Assembly (NCBI RefSeq): GCF_014764405.1 | Contig: NZ_CP061725.1 | Location: 930,001 to 994,000, forward strand | Source of the DNA: Micromonospora craniellae | Lineage (GTDB): Bacteria > Actinomycetota > Actinomycetes > Mycobacteriales > Micromonosporaceae | Direction: 5' to 3' | DNA length: 64,000 nt | In this document: positions 40,907-50,800 of the stretch, in pieces | Layout: each line of letters opens with the position of its first letter | Position numbering within the stretch: position 1 is the stretch's first letter | Position numbers and translations under genes: made by a program | Notes under the pieces: generated by a model | Database searches by the model: none | Told to the model about the DNA's origin: nothing | The model's input: the letters and a program-made list of their open reading frames with translations, nothing else

Positions 40907-41054
40907 GGGAGGCTCAGGGCTCCCGGTGTCGTCGGGTCGGGTGGATGCCGGGGCTTACCCGGCTGGCTACTGCTGCCCTCCTGGGCAGAAGAGTCGATCA
41001 TCCCGTCATTCTACCGGCGAGGACGCCCGCCTCGCGGGTTGTGAAGGCACCCCG

Positions 41055-41444
41055 TCACCGCTCGGCCAGGTCGTCGGCCTCCAGCAGTTGCCGGTCCAGT
41101 CGCCCGCTGCGGTACGCCGCCCTGCCGATCATCTGCGCGGCGACCGGCGCGGTGGCCAACTGGAATACACCGACCAACGCGATCATCCCGAGGTCGGAGA
41201 CCGTTCGCAGCCGCAGCCCCACCCCCAGCAGCAGGAGCAGGACGCCGAGCACCTGCGGCTTGGTGGCCGCGTGCATCCGGGTCGGCGCGTCCGGGAACCG
41301 CACCACGCCGATCGCGGCGGCCAGGCTCAGCAGCGCACCGGCGATCAGGCTGGTCGCGCCCAGCCAGTCGGCGACCGCGCCGGGCGTCACCCCGTCCAGC
41401 CAGTCGGCGGCCGACACCCCGGTCGCCCAGGCGGTGGCCGTCAC
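41055..41444 (-). CDS. mnhG: Mrp Na+/H+ antiporter subunit G
   Basis: The 129-residue MnhG/MrpG-like subunit has three helices, with the conserved LSLAAAIGVVRFPDAPTRMHAATKPQ and LGMIALVGVFQLATAPVAAQMIGRAAYR. GTG 41444 overlaps the mnhF stop by 4 bp. It is the last gene of the operon. About 150 bp downstream on the same strand comes the CNNM pair. Confidence 0.9.
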   Translation of the reverse strand: MTATAWATGVSAADWLDGVTPGAVADWLGATSLIAGALLSLAAAIGVVRFPDAPTRMHAATKPQVLGVLLLLLGVGLRLRTVSDLGMIALVGVFQLATAPVAAQMIGRAAYRSGRLDRQLLEADDLAER

Positions 41445-41704
41445 GGCTTCTCCCGCACGGCGAAGCGGACCATCGACACCGAGCCGACGAAACCGAGCAG
41501 GCCGAGCGCCACCAGCACCGGCAACGTGGTGGCGTGCCGGTTGATCGCCGCCTCCGCGCCGACCGCGCCGATCATCGTGGCCAGCAGCATGTCGGCGGCG
41601 ATCACCCGGTCCAGCAACGACGGTCCCCGGTAGAGCCGGGCGAGGGCGAGCAGCGCGGTCACCGACAGCAGACCGGCCAGTACGACGATGAAGACGGTGT
41701 TCAC
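41441..41704 (-). CDS. mnhF: Mrp Na+/H+ antiporter subunit F
   Basis: The 87-residue membrane protein has three hydrophobic segments and the MnhF signature LARLYRGPSLLDRVIAADMLL. Its ATG overlaps the mnhE stop by 4 bp and its stop overlaps mnhG. All subunits of the cluster are needed for a functional Mrp antiporter. Confidence 0.9.
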   Translation of the reverse strand: MNTVFIVVLAGLLSVTALLALARLYRGPSLLDRVIAADMLLATMIGAVGAEAAINRHATTLPVLVALGLLGFVGSVSMVRFAVREKP

Positions 41705-42309
41705 GAGGGCTCCTTGTCGGCCGGGTCGGCGCGCAGGCGACGGACCTCGGCCGTCGAACCCACCGCCTCGATGATCCGTTGTTCCACGGCGCGTACCTGC
41801 TCGCGTGCGGCGGCGAGGTCACTGCGTCGACGTACGTCCAGCACGTGCGCGTAGAGCGTCGCGCTGGCCCGGTCCACGTCCACGATCAACGTGCCCGGCA
41901 CCAGCGAGAGCGCCTCGGCGGTGAGGGCCAGGTTGAGGTCGGTGCGCACCCGCAGCCGGACCGCCACGATGGCCGAGTGGGGCACGTACCCGGGCTGCAC
42001 CGCGATCCGGGCGACGTGCACGCTGGCCCGGACCAGGTCGACGACGAACCGGACCGCGAACACCAGCAGCCCCCGGGGCCGGAGCCGCCCGGCGAAGGTC
42101 ACCGGCGGGAGCGGGAAGAACACCAGCACCGCAGTGCCGAGCAGGATCCCGCCCAGCAGATTACCCCAGGTGAACTCGCCCCAGAGCAGGTTCCAGACCA
42201 GCACCAGCCAGCCGACCGCGATGGCCTGGTCCCGCCATCGGCCCGCCCGGCCGCGCACGTCCCGGCCCGGCCCGTCGGCCGACCCGTCGCCGGGGTCGGT
42301 CCCGGTCAC
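41701..42309 (-). CDS. mnhE: Mrp Na+/H+ antiporter subunit E
   Basis: The 202-residue subunit has two or three N-terminal helices (WLVLVWNLLWGEFTWGNLLGG) and an MnhE cytoplasmic part with ALSLVPGTLIVDVDRASATLYAHVLD. GTG 42309 overlaps the mnhD stop. About 30 polar residues extend the N-terminus; a later start is possible but the overlap supports this one. Confidence 0.9.
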   Translation of the reverse strand: MTGTDPGDGSADGPGRDVRGRAGRWRDQAIAVGWLVLVWNLLWGEFTWGNLLGGILLGTAVLVFFPLPPVTFAGRLRPRGLLVFAVRFVVDLVRASVHVARIAVQPGYVPHSAIVAVRLRVRTDLNLALTAEALSLVPGTLIVDVDRASATLYAHVLDVRRRSDLAAAREQVRAVEQRIIEAVGSTAEVRRLRADPADKEPS

Positions 42310-43808
42310 GGCGGACCGTCCGGCAGTACGGCATGGATGTACGGGGTCCGGTCGCGCAGGTCGACGGCGGCGCCGGTGGTCACGTCGAACAGCGGGCCCG
42401 CCACCACGGTCAGCGATACCCCGAGCGCCACCAGGGCGACGGTGGCCCCGACGGTCAGCGCGGGCAGCGGGGCGGTCGGTTCGACGGTCTGGCAGGGCGT
42501 ACGCCAGAACGCCAGGTTCCACACCCGACTGGCCACGTACAGGGTGAGCAGGCTGGTCAGCGTGCCCACCGCCACCAGCGTCCAGGGCAGCACGCCCCCG
42601 ACGGCCACGCCCGCCTGGAGCAGCCCGAGCTTGCCGAGGAAGCCGGAGAACGGCGGGATTCCGGCGAGGTTCATCGCCGAGACGAAGAAGAGCACGCCGA
42701 GCAGTGGCGTCACCCGGGCCAGCCCGCCGAGCCGCCGCAGGTCGGTGCTGCCGGTGCGTTGTTCGATCAGGCCGGCGACCAGGAACAGGGTGGTCTGGAT
42801 GGTGATGTGGTGGACCACGTAGAAGATGGCACCGACCAGCCCGGCGACGGTGCTGAGCCCCACCCCGAAGATCATGTAGCCGATGTGGCTGACCAGCGTG
42901 AACGAGAACAGCCGTTTCAGGTCCGACTGGGCCACCGCGCCGAGGATGCCGACCAGCATGGTCAGCCCGGCCACCACCATCAGCAGCTTGCCGGCCTGCT
43001 CACCGGGGAAGAGGAGGGTCTGGGTCCGGATGATCGCGTACACGCCGACCTTGGTGAGCAGGCCGGCGAAGACCGCGGTGACCGGCGCCGGGGCGGTCGG
43101 ATAGCTGTCGGGCAGCCAGGCCGACAACGGGAAGACCGCCGCCTTGATCCCGAACGCCAGCAGCAGCATCAGTTGCAGGCTCAGCCGGACGCCCTCGGGC
43201 AGCCCGTCGAAGCGGGCCGCCAGGTGGGCCAGGTTGAGCGTGCCGGTGGCCGCGTACACCAGGCCGACCGAGATCAGGAAGATCATCGAGGCCAGGACGT
43301 TGACCACCACGTACGTCGAGCCGGTGCGGATGCGCAGTCGGGTGCCGTTCAGCGTGATCAGGACGAAGCTGGCGGCGAGCAGCATCTCGAAACTGACGAA
43401 GAGGTTGAACAGGTCACCCGCGAGGAAGGCGTTCGTCACGCCGGCGGTCAGCACCAGGTAGGTGGGGTGGAAGATGGCCAGCGGCGCAGACTCGCCGGTC
43501 TCCGCCTGGCCCTGGCCGATCGAGTAGAGCAGCACGCACAGGGTCACCGCCGAGGAGACCACCAGCATCAACGCGGCCAACTGGTCGGCCACCAGCACGA
43601 TGCCGACCGGCGCCGGCCAGGCCCCGATCTGCACCACCGCCGGCCCGTACCGGTACGCGTGCACCAGCAGCAGCACCGCCACCACCAGTGTGGTGGCCAG
43701 GCAGCTCACGCTGACCACGCGCTGCGGCACCGGCCACTTCGCCAGCAGCAGGGTCAGTGCCGCGCCCAGCAACGGCAGCAGCACCGGCAACGGCACCAGG
43801 GCGGTCAT
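42306..43808 (-). CDS. mnhD: Mrp Na+/H+ antiporter subunit D
   Basis: The 500-residue multi-span protein is related to the antiporter-like subunits of respiratory complex I: GDLFNLFVSFEMLLAASFVL, GIKAAVFPLSAWLPDSYPTAP, LTKVGVYAIIRTQTLLFPG and SDLKRLFSFTLVSHIGYM. The charged residues in helices (Glu of SFEML, Lys of GIKAAV and LLTKVG) that carry protons are present. ATG 43808 is 31 bp after mnhC. Ion pump subunit for Na+ or pH homeostasis. Confidence 0.93.
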   Translation of the reverse strand: MTALVPLPVLLPLLGAALTLLLAKWPVPQRVVSVSCLATTLVVAVLLLVHAYRYGPAVVQIGAWPAPVGIVLVADQLAALMLVVSSAVTLCVLLYSIGQGQAETGESAPLAIFHPTYLVLTAGVTNAFLAGDLFNLFVSFEMLLAASFVLITLNGTRLRIRTGSTYVVVNVLASMIFLISVGLVYAATGTLNLAHLAARFDGLPEGVRLSLQLMLLLAFGIKAAVFPLSAWLPDSYPTAPAPVTAVFAGLLTKVGVYAIIRTQTLLFPGEQAGKLLMVVAGLTMLVGILGAVAQSDLKRLFSFTLVSHIGYMIFGVGLSTVAGLVGAIFYVVHHITIQTTLFLVAGLIEQRTGSTDLRRLGGLARVTPLLGVLFFVSAMNLAGIPPFSGFLGKLGLLQAGVAVGGVLPWTLVAVGTLTSLLTLYVASRVWNLAFWRTPCQTVEPTAPLPALTVGATVALVALGVSLTVVAGPLFDVTTGAAVDLRDRTPYIHAVLPDGPP

Positions 43809-43839
43809 CGGCGCCTCCGGCGGGGCGGCGCGTACCGGC

Positions 43840-44307
43840 TCATCCCAGGCCCTCCTCGCGGCGCTGCCACGGCGCGGGCACGTCGACCTGCTCGGGGTCG
43901 CTCTCCGGCGGTTCACCGCCGAGGTCTGCGGTGGAGACCTCCTTGCGCGCCGCGCGGCGCACGATCTGCTGGTCCTCAAGGTCGTCGGGCACCTCGTCGT
44001 CGCCGGTCAGGTACCAGCTGCGGTAGCTGATGGCCAGCAGGAAGGCGGTGAACCCGAAGGTGATGACGATGGCGGTGAGCACCATGGCCTGGGGCAGGGT
44101 GTCGCTCATCCGCTCCGGTTCGGTGACCCCGGCGATCGGCGCCCGCCCGGACCGTCCACCAAAGATGATCAGCAGGTTGACGCCGTTGCCGATCAGGATG
44201 ATGCCGAGCAGGACCCGACTCAGGCTGCGCTCCAGCAGCAGGGTCACCCCGCAGCCGACGAGTACCCCGATCGCCACGAACGAGACCAGGTTGGCGTCGG
44301 CGCTCAC
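43840..44307 (-). CDS. mnhC: Mrp Na+/H+ antiporter subunit C
   Basis: The 155-residue subunit is NuoK-like, with three helices: GVLVGCGVTLLLERSLSRVLLG, IGNGVNLLIIFGG and QAMVLTAIVITFGFTAFLLA. The Gln-Ala dipeptide and nearby Thr match the NuoK/MnhC family. GTG 44307 overlaps the mnhA stop by 4 bp. The hydrophilic 45-residue C-terminal tail is an extension beyond the core subunit. Confidence 0.93.
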   Translation of the reverse strand: MSADANLVSFVAIGVLVGCGVTLLLERSLSRVLLGIILIGNGVNLLIIFGGRSGRAPIAGVTEPERMSDTLPQAMVLTAIVITFGFTAFLLAISYRSWYLTGDDEVPDDLEDQQIVRRAARKEVSTADLGGEPPESDPEQVDVPAPWQRREEGLG

Positions 44308-47186
44308 CGGGTGCCCCCCCGACGCTCCACGGCGAGCCCACCATCGGGTCCACCGGCCGCCTCGATGTGCCGGTCCACCTCGGCGCCGAGACTGCGCAGC
44401 ACGTCCAGCGCCAACCCGATCACCACCAGATAGACGCCGATGTCGAAGAAGAGCGAGGTGATCAGGTAGAAGTCGCCGATCACCGGCAGCCAGAGGTCGA
44501 TCCGCGTGCTCTGCAGCACGGTGCCGCCGGCCAGCAGCGAGGCCACCGCGCCGCCGACCGCCAGACCCAGACCGGCGCCGAGCACGGTGCCGGCGGAGAT
44601 CGGTGCGGCCTCGGCCAACTCGTACCGGCCGCCCGCGAGGTAGCGCATGGTCAACGCCAGGCTGGCGACCAGGCCACCGGCGAAGCCGCCACCAGGGGCG
44701 TTGTGGCCGGAGAACAGAAGGTAGAACGAGAACAGCACGGCGGTGTGGAAGATCAGCCGGGTGACCACCTCCAGCACGATCGAGCGGTTGCGCTCGATCA
44801 GCGTGGCGCCGCCACGCAACCAGATCGGCCGCCCGGCCACGCTCTCGCCCCGGTCGGCGTCCAGGCGGCGGGGACGGGGGCCGGTGCGGGACTGCTGGAA
44901 GATCAGGCTGGCCACCCCGGTCGCCGCGGCCACCAGCACCGCCAGCTCGCCCAACGTGTCCCAGGCCCGGATGTCGACGAGCGTCACGTTCACCACGTTG
45001 CGGCCGTACCCCCCCTCGACGGCGAAGCGGGGGAATTCCTCGGAGATGGTGCGCGTGTGCCGGGCCGCCGTCGCGGCCAGGGCGAGTCCGGCCACGGTGA
45101 GGCCGACCAGGACACCGATCGACCGGCGGATCCAGCGGCTGCGGCGCAGTGGGCGCACCGAGAACCGTTCCGGCAGGCGACGCAGCACGAGCACGAAGAC
45201 CGCGATCGTCATGCTCTCCACCAGGAACTGGGTGAGCGCCAGGTCGGGCGCGCCGTGCAGCACGAAGACCATCGCGGTGCCGTAGCCGGTCACCCCGACC
45301 AGCAGCATCGCGGTGAGCCGGCGGCGGGCCCCGACGGCGAGCAGCGCCGCCATCGCGATCACCAACAGCACCACCGGTTGCGCGGGCGAGCCCCACAATT
45401 TCAGGGCCTGCTCCCACGGCCGGATCACCAGCAGCACGCCGCCCGGCACGGCGGACAGCACGATCAGGATGAGACCGAGGTACTGCGGCAGCGAACCCCG
45501 CTGGGTGACGCTGGTGACGTCCACGGCGGTCCGGTCGAAGCGGTGGACGAGCCACTCGTAGCCCTGCTGCCCGGTGACCGGCGACCGCAGCCGGGCCAGC
45601 GCCGGAGCCAACGGACCACGCAGCAGGAACAGCACCGCGCCGCCGGTGAGGGCCAGCGCGGAGAGGCCGAGCGCGAGATTGAGGCCCGGCCAGAGGGTCA
45701 GGTGCGCGTGGACCGGTCCGAGGAGTCGCGCGTACGGGCGGATCACATGGTCCAGTGCGCCGGCCGCCGGCCCGGCGACGAGTCCCGCCCCGGCGAGCAC
45801 GGCCGGCGGCACCAGCATCGCCGTCGGGATCCGGCCCAGGTCGGTCGGGGCCCGACCGGGACGGGTGCCGAACGCGCCCCAGATGAACCGGAGGCTGTAG
45901 GCGACCGTGAGGACGGTGCCGACGACAAGCACAGCCAGGGCCGCCGGGCGGTCGGTGAAGGCGGCGAAGATCGCCTCCTTGGCGACGAAGCCGACCAGCG
46001 GCGGCACCCCCGCCATGGAGGCGGCGGCGAGCCCGGCCACCACCGCCAGGTACGGGGCACGCCGGCCCAGGCCGGACAGCTTCCGCAGGTCACGGGTCTG
46101 CGCGCCGTGGTCGATCACACCGACCACGAGGAACAGCGCCGCCTTGAACAGGGCGTGCGCGACCAGCATCGCCACGCCGGCCAACGCGGCGTCCGGGGTG
46201 CCCACCCCGATCGCCACCGCCACCAGGCCGAGCTGGCTGAGCGTGCCGTACGCCAGCAGCAGTTTCAGGTCGGTCTGCCGCAGCGCGGCCCAGCCGCCCA
46301 TCACCATGGTGGCCAGCCCGGCGACCAGCACCACCGGACGCCACGGGCCCACCTGCGCCAGCACCGGGGCGAGCAGGCCGAGCAGGTACACGCCGGCCTT
46401 CACCATGGCTGCCGCGTGCAGGTAGGCGCTGACCGGCGTCGGTGCCGCCATCGCCACCGGCAGCCACGACGTGAACGGCAGCAGGGCCGACTTGGACAGC
46501 GCCCCGAGCAGGATCAGCAGCACCGCGACGACCAGGTACGCCCCGCCGGGCAGCGGGTGCTGCGACAGTTCCGACAAGCGGTAGGTGCCGGCGTGGTGGC
46601 CGAGCATGATGAACCCGACCAGCATGGCCAACCCGCCGAACGTGGTCACGGTCAACGCCTGGGCGGCGGCCCAGCGGGCGGAACGCCGCTCGGCGCTGTG
46701 CCCGATCAGCAGGTACGAGAAGACCGTGGTCAGTTCCCAGCAGACGTAGAGCAGCAGCAGGTCGTCGGCGAAGACCAGGCCGAGCATGGCCCCGGCGAAG
46801 CCGACCACCACCCCGACGAACTGGGCCGTGCCGACGGCCGGCGGCGGGAAGTACCGCGCGCTGTAGACCAGCACCAACGCGCCGACACCGCCGATCAGCA
46901 GCGTCATCACCCAGGACAGGGTGGTGGTCCGGAAGGCCAGGTCGAGCCCGAGCTTCGGGATCCACGGGTACGTCTCGACCACCGCACCGCCGTCGACCAC
47001 GTCGGGTGTACGGAACACCGCCCAGCCGAACGCGGCGGCCGGCGCCAGCGCCAGCGGATAGCAGGCGCGTGCACCCCACCGGCGGACCAGCAGCGGTGCC
47101 GCCAGCGCCACCACGAGGTGCAGGATCAGCAGTACGAGCACGCGCGCTCCCGGTCGAGGTGGCAGCGGCGCCTGTTCCGCGTGCAT
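44304..47186 (-). CDS. mnhA: Mrp Na+/H+ antiporter subunit A fused to subunit B
   Basis: This 960-residue membrane protein covers the MrpA core (NuoL-like: YVCWELTTVFSYLLIGH, LLPFTSWLPVAMAAPTPVSAYLHAAAMVKAGVYLLG, TDLKLLLAYGTLSQLGLVA), then a helix-rich middle domain. The C-terminal MnhB-like region (VTRLIFHTAVLFSFYLLFSGHNAPGGGFAGGL, residues about 820-930) normally belongs to a separate subunit. The A-B fusion explains why no mnhB gene exists in the cluster. ATG 47186 follows AGGTAGG. It is the first gene of mnhACDEFG. In the 135-bp gap upstream a GTGGGC followed by TTTTTT (47242-47253, minus strand) may end the preceding small gene's transcript. Confidence 0.94.
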   Translation of the reverse strand: MHAEQAPLPPRPGARVLVLLILHLVVALAAPLLVRRWGARACYPLALAPAAAFGWAVFRTPDVVDGGAVVETYPWIPKLGLDLAFRTTTLSWVMTLLIGGVGALVLVYSARYFPPPAVGTAQFVGVVVGFAGAMLGLVFADDLLLLYVCWELTTVFSYLLIGHSAERRSARWAAAQALTVTTFGGLAMLVGFIMLGHHAGTYRLSELSQHPLPGGAYLVVAVLLILLGALSKSALLPFTSWLPVAMAAPTPVSAYLHAAAMVKAGVYLLGLLAPVLAQVGPWRPVVLVAGLATMVMGGWAALRQTDLKLLLAYGTLSQLGLVAVAIGVGTPDAALAGVAMLVAHALFKAALFLVVGVIDHGAQTRDLRKLSGLGRRAPYLAVVAGLAAASMAGVPPLVGFVAKEAIFAAFTDRPAALAVLVVGTVLTVAYSLRFIWGAFGTRPGRAPTDLGRIPTAMLVPPAVLAGAGLVAGPAAGALDHVIRPYARLLGPVHAHLTLWPGLNLALGLSALALTGGAVLFLLRGPLAPALARLRSPVTGQQGYEWLVHRFDRTAVDVTSVTQRGSLPQYLGLILIVLSAVPGGVLLVIRPWEQALKLWGSPAQPVVLLVIAMAALLAVGARRRLTAMLLVGVTGYGTAMVFVLHGAPDLALTQFLVESMTIAVFVLVLRRLPERFSVRPLRRSRWIRRSIGVLVGLTVAGLALAATAARHTRTISEEFPRFAVEGGYGRNVVNVTLVDIRAWDTLGELAVLVAAATGVASLIFQQSRTGPRPRRLDADRGESVAGRPIWLRGGATLIERNRSIVLEVVTRLIFHTAVLFSFYLLFSGHNAPGGGFAGGLVASLALTMRYLAGGRYELAEAAPISAGTVLGAGLGLAVGGAVASLLAGGTVLQSTRIDLWLPVIGDFYLITSLFFDIGVYLVVIGLALDVLRSLGAEVDRHIEAAGGPDGGLAVERRGGTR

Positions 47187-47321
47187 GGCGCCTACCTGCG
47201 ATCAGACGACATCCGCAGGGCGCAATAGGCGGTTTTGTCGAAAAAAGCCCACATTCACCTTTGTCCGGCGCGCATGCACCAGGAAGTGGGCCATTGGCAG
47301 CGGCCGCCGGGACCGCCCGCC

Positions 47322-47660
47322 CTACCCGGCGCGGGTCTCGACCATCAGGTCCGGTCGGCCGAGTTGCCGTGCCGCCTTGTTGACCAGCCGCTGCGCGGCG
47401 GCGAGGGAGCGTACGGAGAGTAGCTGGCCTCTGCTCTCACGGCGGAGCACGAAATAGTGCACGGCAACGCGCACCCGGGCCCGGTCGGCGGCGCTGGCCT
47501 GGGCAGTGGAGACGACCAACTCCCGTAGGCAGCCGGCGAGACGCTCAGCCAGCTCAAGATCGGGGCCGTGCAGGCCAGCACGGAGAGTGGCGACATGACT
47601 GTCGACCTTGCGAATGAGGACGTCGGTGCCGGACCCTGGACTCCGCTCCTCCACGTCCAT
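47322..47660 (-). CDS. Hypothetical protein
   Basis: The 112-residue product is not recognised. ATG 47660 has a strong ribosome site (GAGGAGG, 4 nt away). It is helical and charged: LIRKVDSHVATLRAGLHGPDLELAERLAGCLRELVVSTAQASAADRARVRVAVHYFVLRRES, then LRSLAAAQRLVNKAARQLGRPDLMVE. There is no signal or membrane segment, and the composition is normal. It precedes the Mrp operon on the same strand with a 135-bp gap that may hold a terminator, so it may or may not be linked to it. Confidence 0.6.
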   Translation of the reverse strand: MDVEERSPGSGTDVLIRKVDSHVATLRAGLHGPDLELAERLAGCLRELVVSTAQASAADRARVRVAVHYFVLRRESRGQLLSVRSLAAAQRLVNKAARQLGRPDLMVETRAG

Positions 47661-47726
47661 CCGACCTCCTCGCCGCGCGCCACACCGCGAGTGAAGTTAC
47701 TTTATGTTGCAGGATGCGAGCAAGCA

Positions 47727-47743
47727 GTTAAGTAAGACTTAAC
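47727..47743. promoter_or_regulatory. GTTAAG-TAAGA-CTTAAC palindrome upstream of two divergent genes
   Basis: A perfect 6+6 palindrome with a 5-bp centre lies in the A/T-rich spacer between the hypothetical gene (start 47660) and lhr (start 47840). Its position suits an operator for one or both genes. The binding protein is unknown. Confidence 0.35.
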
Positions 47744-47839
47744 GGATTCAACGGCCATGACGCCTGCAACGCCTTAAACCGGCATACCTCTCCACGGCCG
47801 TACCCCGGCGATGCCGGTCACCGGGGGCAGTATGGGGTC

Positions 47840-50800
47840 GTGGCGGATTCCAGCGGTGGGTCGACCGGGGTGCTCTCCCGCTTCGGTCCGGCGACCCGGG
47901 AGTGGTTCGGGACGGCCTTCGCCGCGCCCACGGCGGCGCAGACCGGCGCCTGGACGGCGGTCGCGGCCGGGCAGCACGCCCTGGTGGTGGCGCCGACCGG
48001 TTCCGGCAAGACCCTTGCCGCCTTCCTCTGGTCGCTCGACCGGCTGGCCCGCGAGCCGGCCCCGGCCGACCCCCGGCGCCGGTGCCGGGTGCTCTACGTC
48101 AGCCCGCTCAAGGCGCTCGCGGTCGACGTCGAACGAAACCTGCGCGCACCCCTGGCCGGCATCCGGCAGGCCGCCACCCGGCTCATGCTCCCCCCGCCGG
48201 AGATCACCGTCGGCATGCGGACCGGCGACACCCCGGCCGACGAGCGGCGGGCCTTCGCCCGAACCCCGCCGGACATCCTGATCACCACTCCGGAGTCGCT
48301 GTTTCTGCTGCTCACCTCCGCCGCGCGGGACGCGCTGCGGGGTGTCGAGACGGTGATCGTCGACGAGGTGCACGCGGTCGCGGGCACCAAACGCGGCGCC
48401 CACCTCGCGCTCTCCCTGGAGCGTCTCGACGAGTTGCTGCCCACCCCGGCGCAGCGGATCGGGCTCTCCGCCACCGTCCGGCCGGTCGACGAGTGCGCCC
48501 GGTTCCTCGGCGGGGCCCGCCCGGTCGACGTGGTGGCCCCGGTCAGCGCCAAGACGATCGAGGTCAGCGTCCAGGTCCCGGTAGAGGACATGACCCGCCT
48601 CGACGAGCAGGAACAGCCGGAGGACGAGCTCGGCGGCCCCCGGTCGGCGTCGATCTGGCCTGCCGTCGAGGAACGCGTCTACTCGCTGATCCGGGCACAC
48701 CGCTCGACGATCGTCTTCACCAACTCCCGACGCAGCGCCGAGCGCTTCTGCGCCCGCCTCAACGAGCTCGCCGTCGAGGAGAGCAGCGAGGAGCAGGCCG
48801 GTGGGTCGGTGCCGCCGACCGGGCGGCTGGTCCGGACCTCAGCGGAGATGATGGCCCGGGCCGGGGCGGTGGCCGGCGCCCCGCCGGTGATCGCCCGCGC
48901 GCACCACGGCAGCGTCTCCCGGGAGGAACGCCGGCACATCGAGGAGTCGCTCAAGGCCGGGCAACTCCCGGCCGTGGTCGCCACCTCCAGCCTCGAACTC
49001 GGCATCGACATGGGCGCCGTCGACCTGGTGGTGCAGATCGAGGCGCCGCCCAGCGTGGCCGCCGGCCTGCAACGCGTCGGCCGGGCCGGGCACCAAATCG
49101 GCGCGGTGTCCCGAGGGGTGGTGCTGCCCAGGCACCGGGGCGACCTGCTCTCCTGTGCCGTGGTCGCCGAGCGGATGGGCGACGCCGCGATCGAGGAGCT
49201 GCACCATCCACGCAACCCGCTCGACGTGCTCGCCCAGCAGATCGTCGCGATGGTCGCGCTGGACGAGTGGCCGGTGGCCGACCTGGCGGCGGTGGTCCGC
49301 CGGGCGGCGCCCTTCGCCGAGCTGCCCGACTCCGCGCTGCACGCCGTGCTCGACATGCTCTCCGGCCGCTACCCGTCGACCGCCTTCGCCGAGCTGCGTC
49401 CCCGCCTGGTCTGGGACCGCGCCACCGACCTGCTGACCGGCCGGCCGGGCGCCCAACGACTCGCGGTGACCAGCGGCGGCACCATCCCCGACCGGGGCCT
49501 GTTCGGCGTCTTCCTGGCCGGCGCCGAACGCGCCGCCCGGGTCGGCGAGCTGGACGAGGAGATGGTCTACGAGTCCCGGGTGGGCGACGTCTTCCTGCTG
49601 GGTTCGTCGTCCTGGCGGATCGAGGAGATCACGCCGGACCGGGTGCTGGTCTCCCCCGCACCCGGCCAGGCCGCGAAGATGCCGTTCTGGAAGGGCGACC
49701 AACCGGGCCGTCCGTTCGAGCTGGGCCGGGCCATCGGTGCCCGGGTCCGCGGCCTGCTGCGCCAGGGCGACGAGGAGGCGACCGCCGCGCTGCGCGCCAC
49801 CGGCCTGGACGACTGGGCCGCCGGCAACCTGATGGCGTACCTGCGCGAGCAGCAGGCCGCCACCCGCGCCCTGCCCGACGACCGGACGGTGGTGGTCGAG
49901 CGCTTCCGCGACGAGCTCGGCGACTGGCGACTGGCGGTGCACAGCGTGCTCGGCGCGCGGGTCAACGCGCCGTGGGCACTGGCCGTCGGCCGTCGACTTG
50001 CCGAGCGGTACGGCGTGGACGCCCAGGTCCTGCCCGCCGACGACGGCATCGTGGTACGCCTGCCGGACACCGCAGACACGCCGCCCGGCGCCGACGTGGT
50101 GGCGTTCGACCCCGAGGAGATCGTCCAGCTCGTGGAGGAGTCGGTCGGCACCTCGGCGCTGTTCGCGGCCCGGTTCCGGGAGTGCGCCGCGCGATCGCTG
50201 CTGCTGCCCCGCCGCGACCCGCGTCGCCGCCAGCCGCTGTGGCAGCAGCGGCAACGCGCCGCCCAACTGCTCGACGTCGCCCGCGAGTACGCCGACTTCC
50301 CGGTCACCCTGGAAGCCGCCCGGGAATGCCTCCAGGACGTCTTCGACCTGCCTGCGCTGACCCAGGTGATGCGGGACCTGGCCGGTCGACGAGTCCGGCT
50401 CGTCGAGGTGGAGACCCCGCGCCCGTCGCCGTTCGCCCGCTCACTGCTCTTCGGGTACGTCGGCGCCTTCCTCTACGAGGGCGACTCGCCACTGGCGGAG
50501 CGCCGGGCGGCGGCGCTGGCGCTCGACTCGGCCCTGCTGGGCGAGTTGCTCGGTCGGGTCGACCTGCGCGAGTTGCTCGACGCCGAGGTGCTCGCCGAGA
50601 CCGAGCGGCAGTTGCGCTGGCTCACCCCGCAACGTCGTCCCCGCGACGCCGAGGACGTGGTCGAGCTGCTGCGCCAGATCGGCGACCTGAGCGACGACGA
50701 GCTGGGCGTACGCGGGGTGCCGGTGGAGTGGCTGACCGAGCTGGCCGCCGCCCGACGGGTGCTACGGGTCCGCGTCGCCGGGCAGGACCGCTGGGTCGGG

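Noticed and set aside
44367..47228. Plus-strand frame of 953 codons antisense to mnhA
   Set aside because: High-GC shadow frame. It is His/Gln/Arg-rich and the sense strand encodes a clear antiporter.
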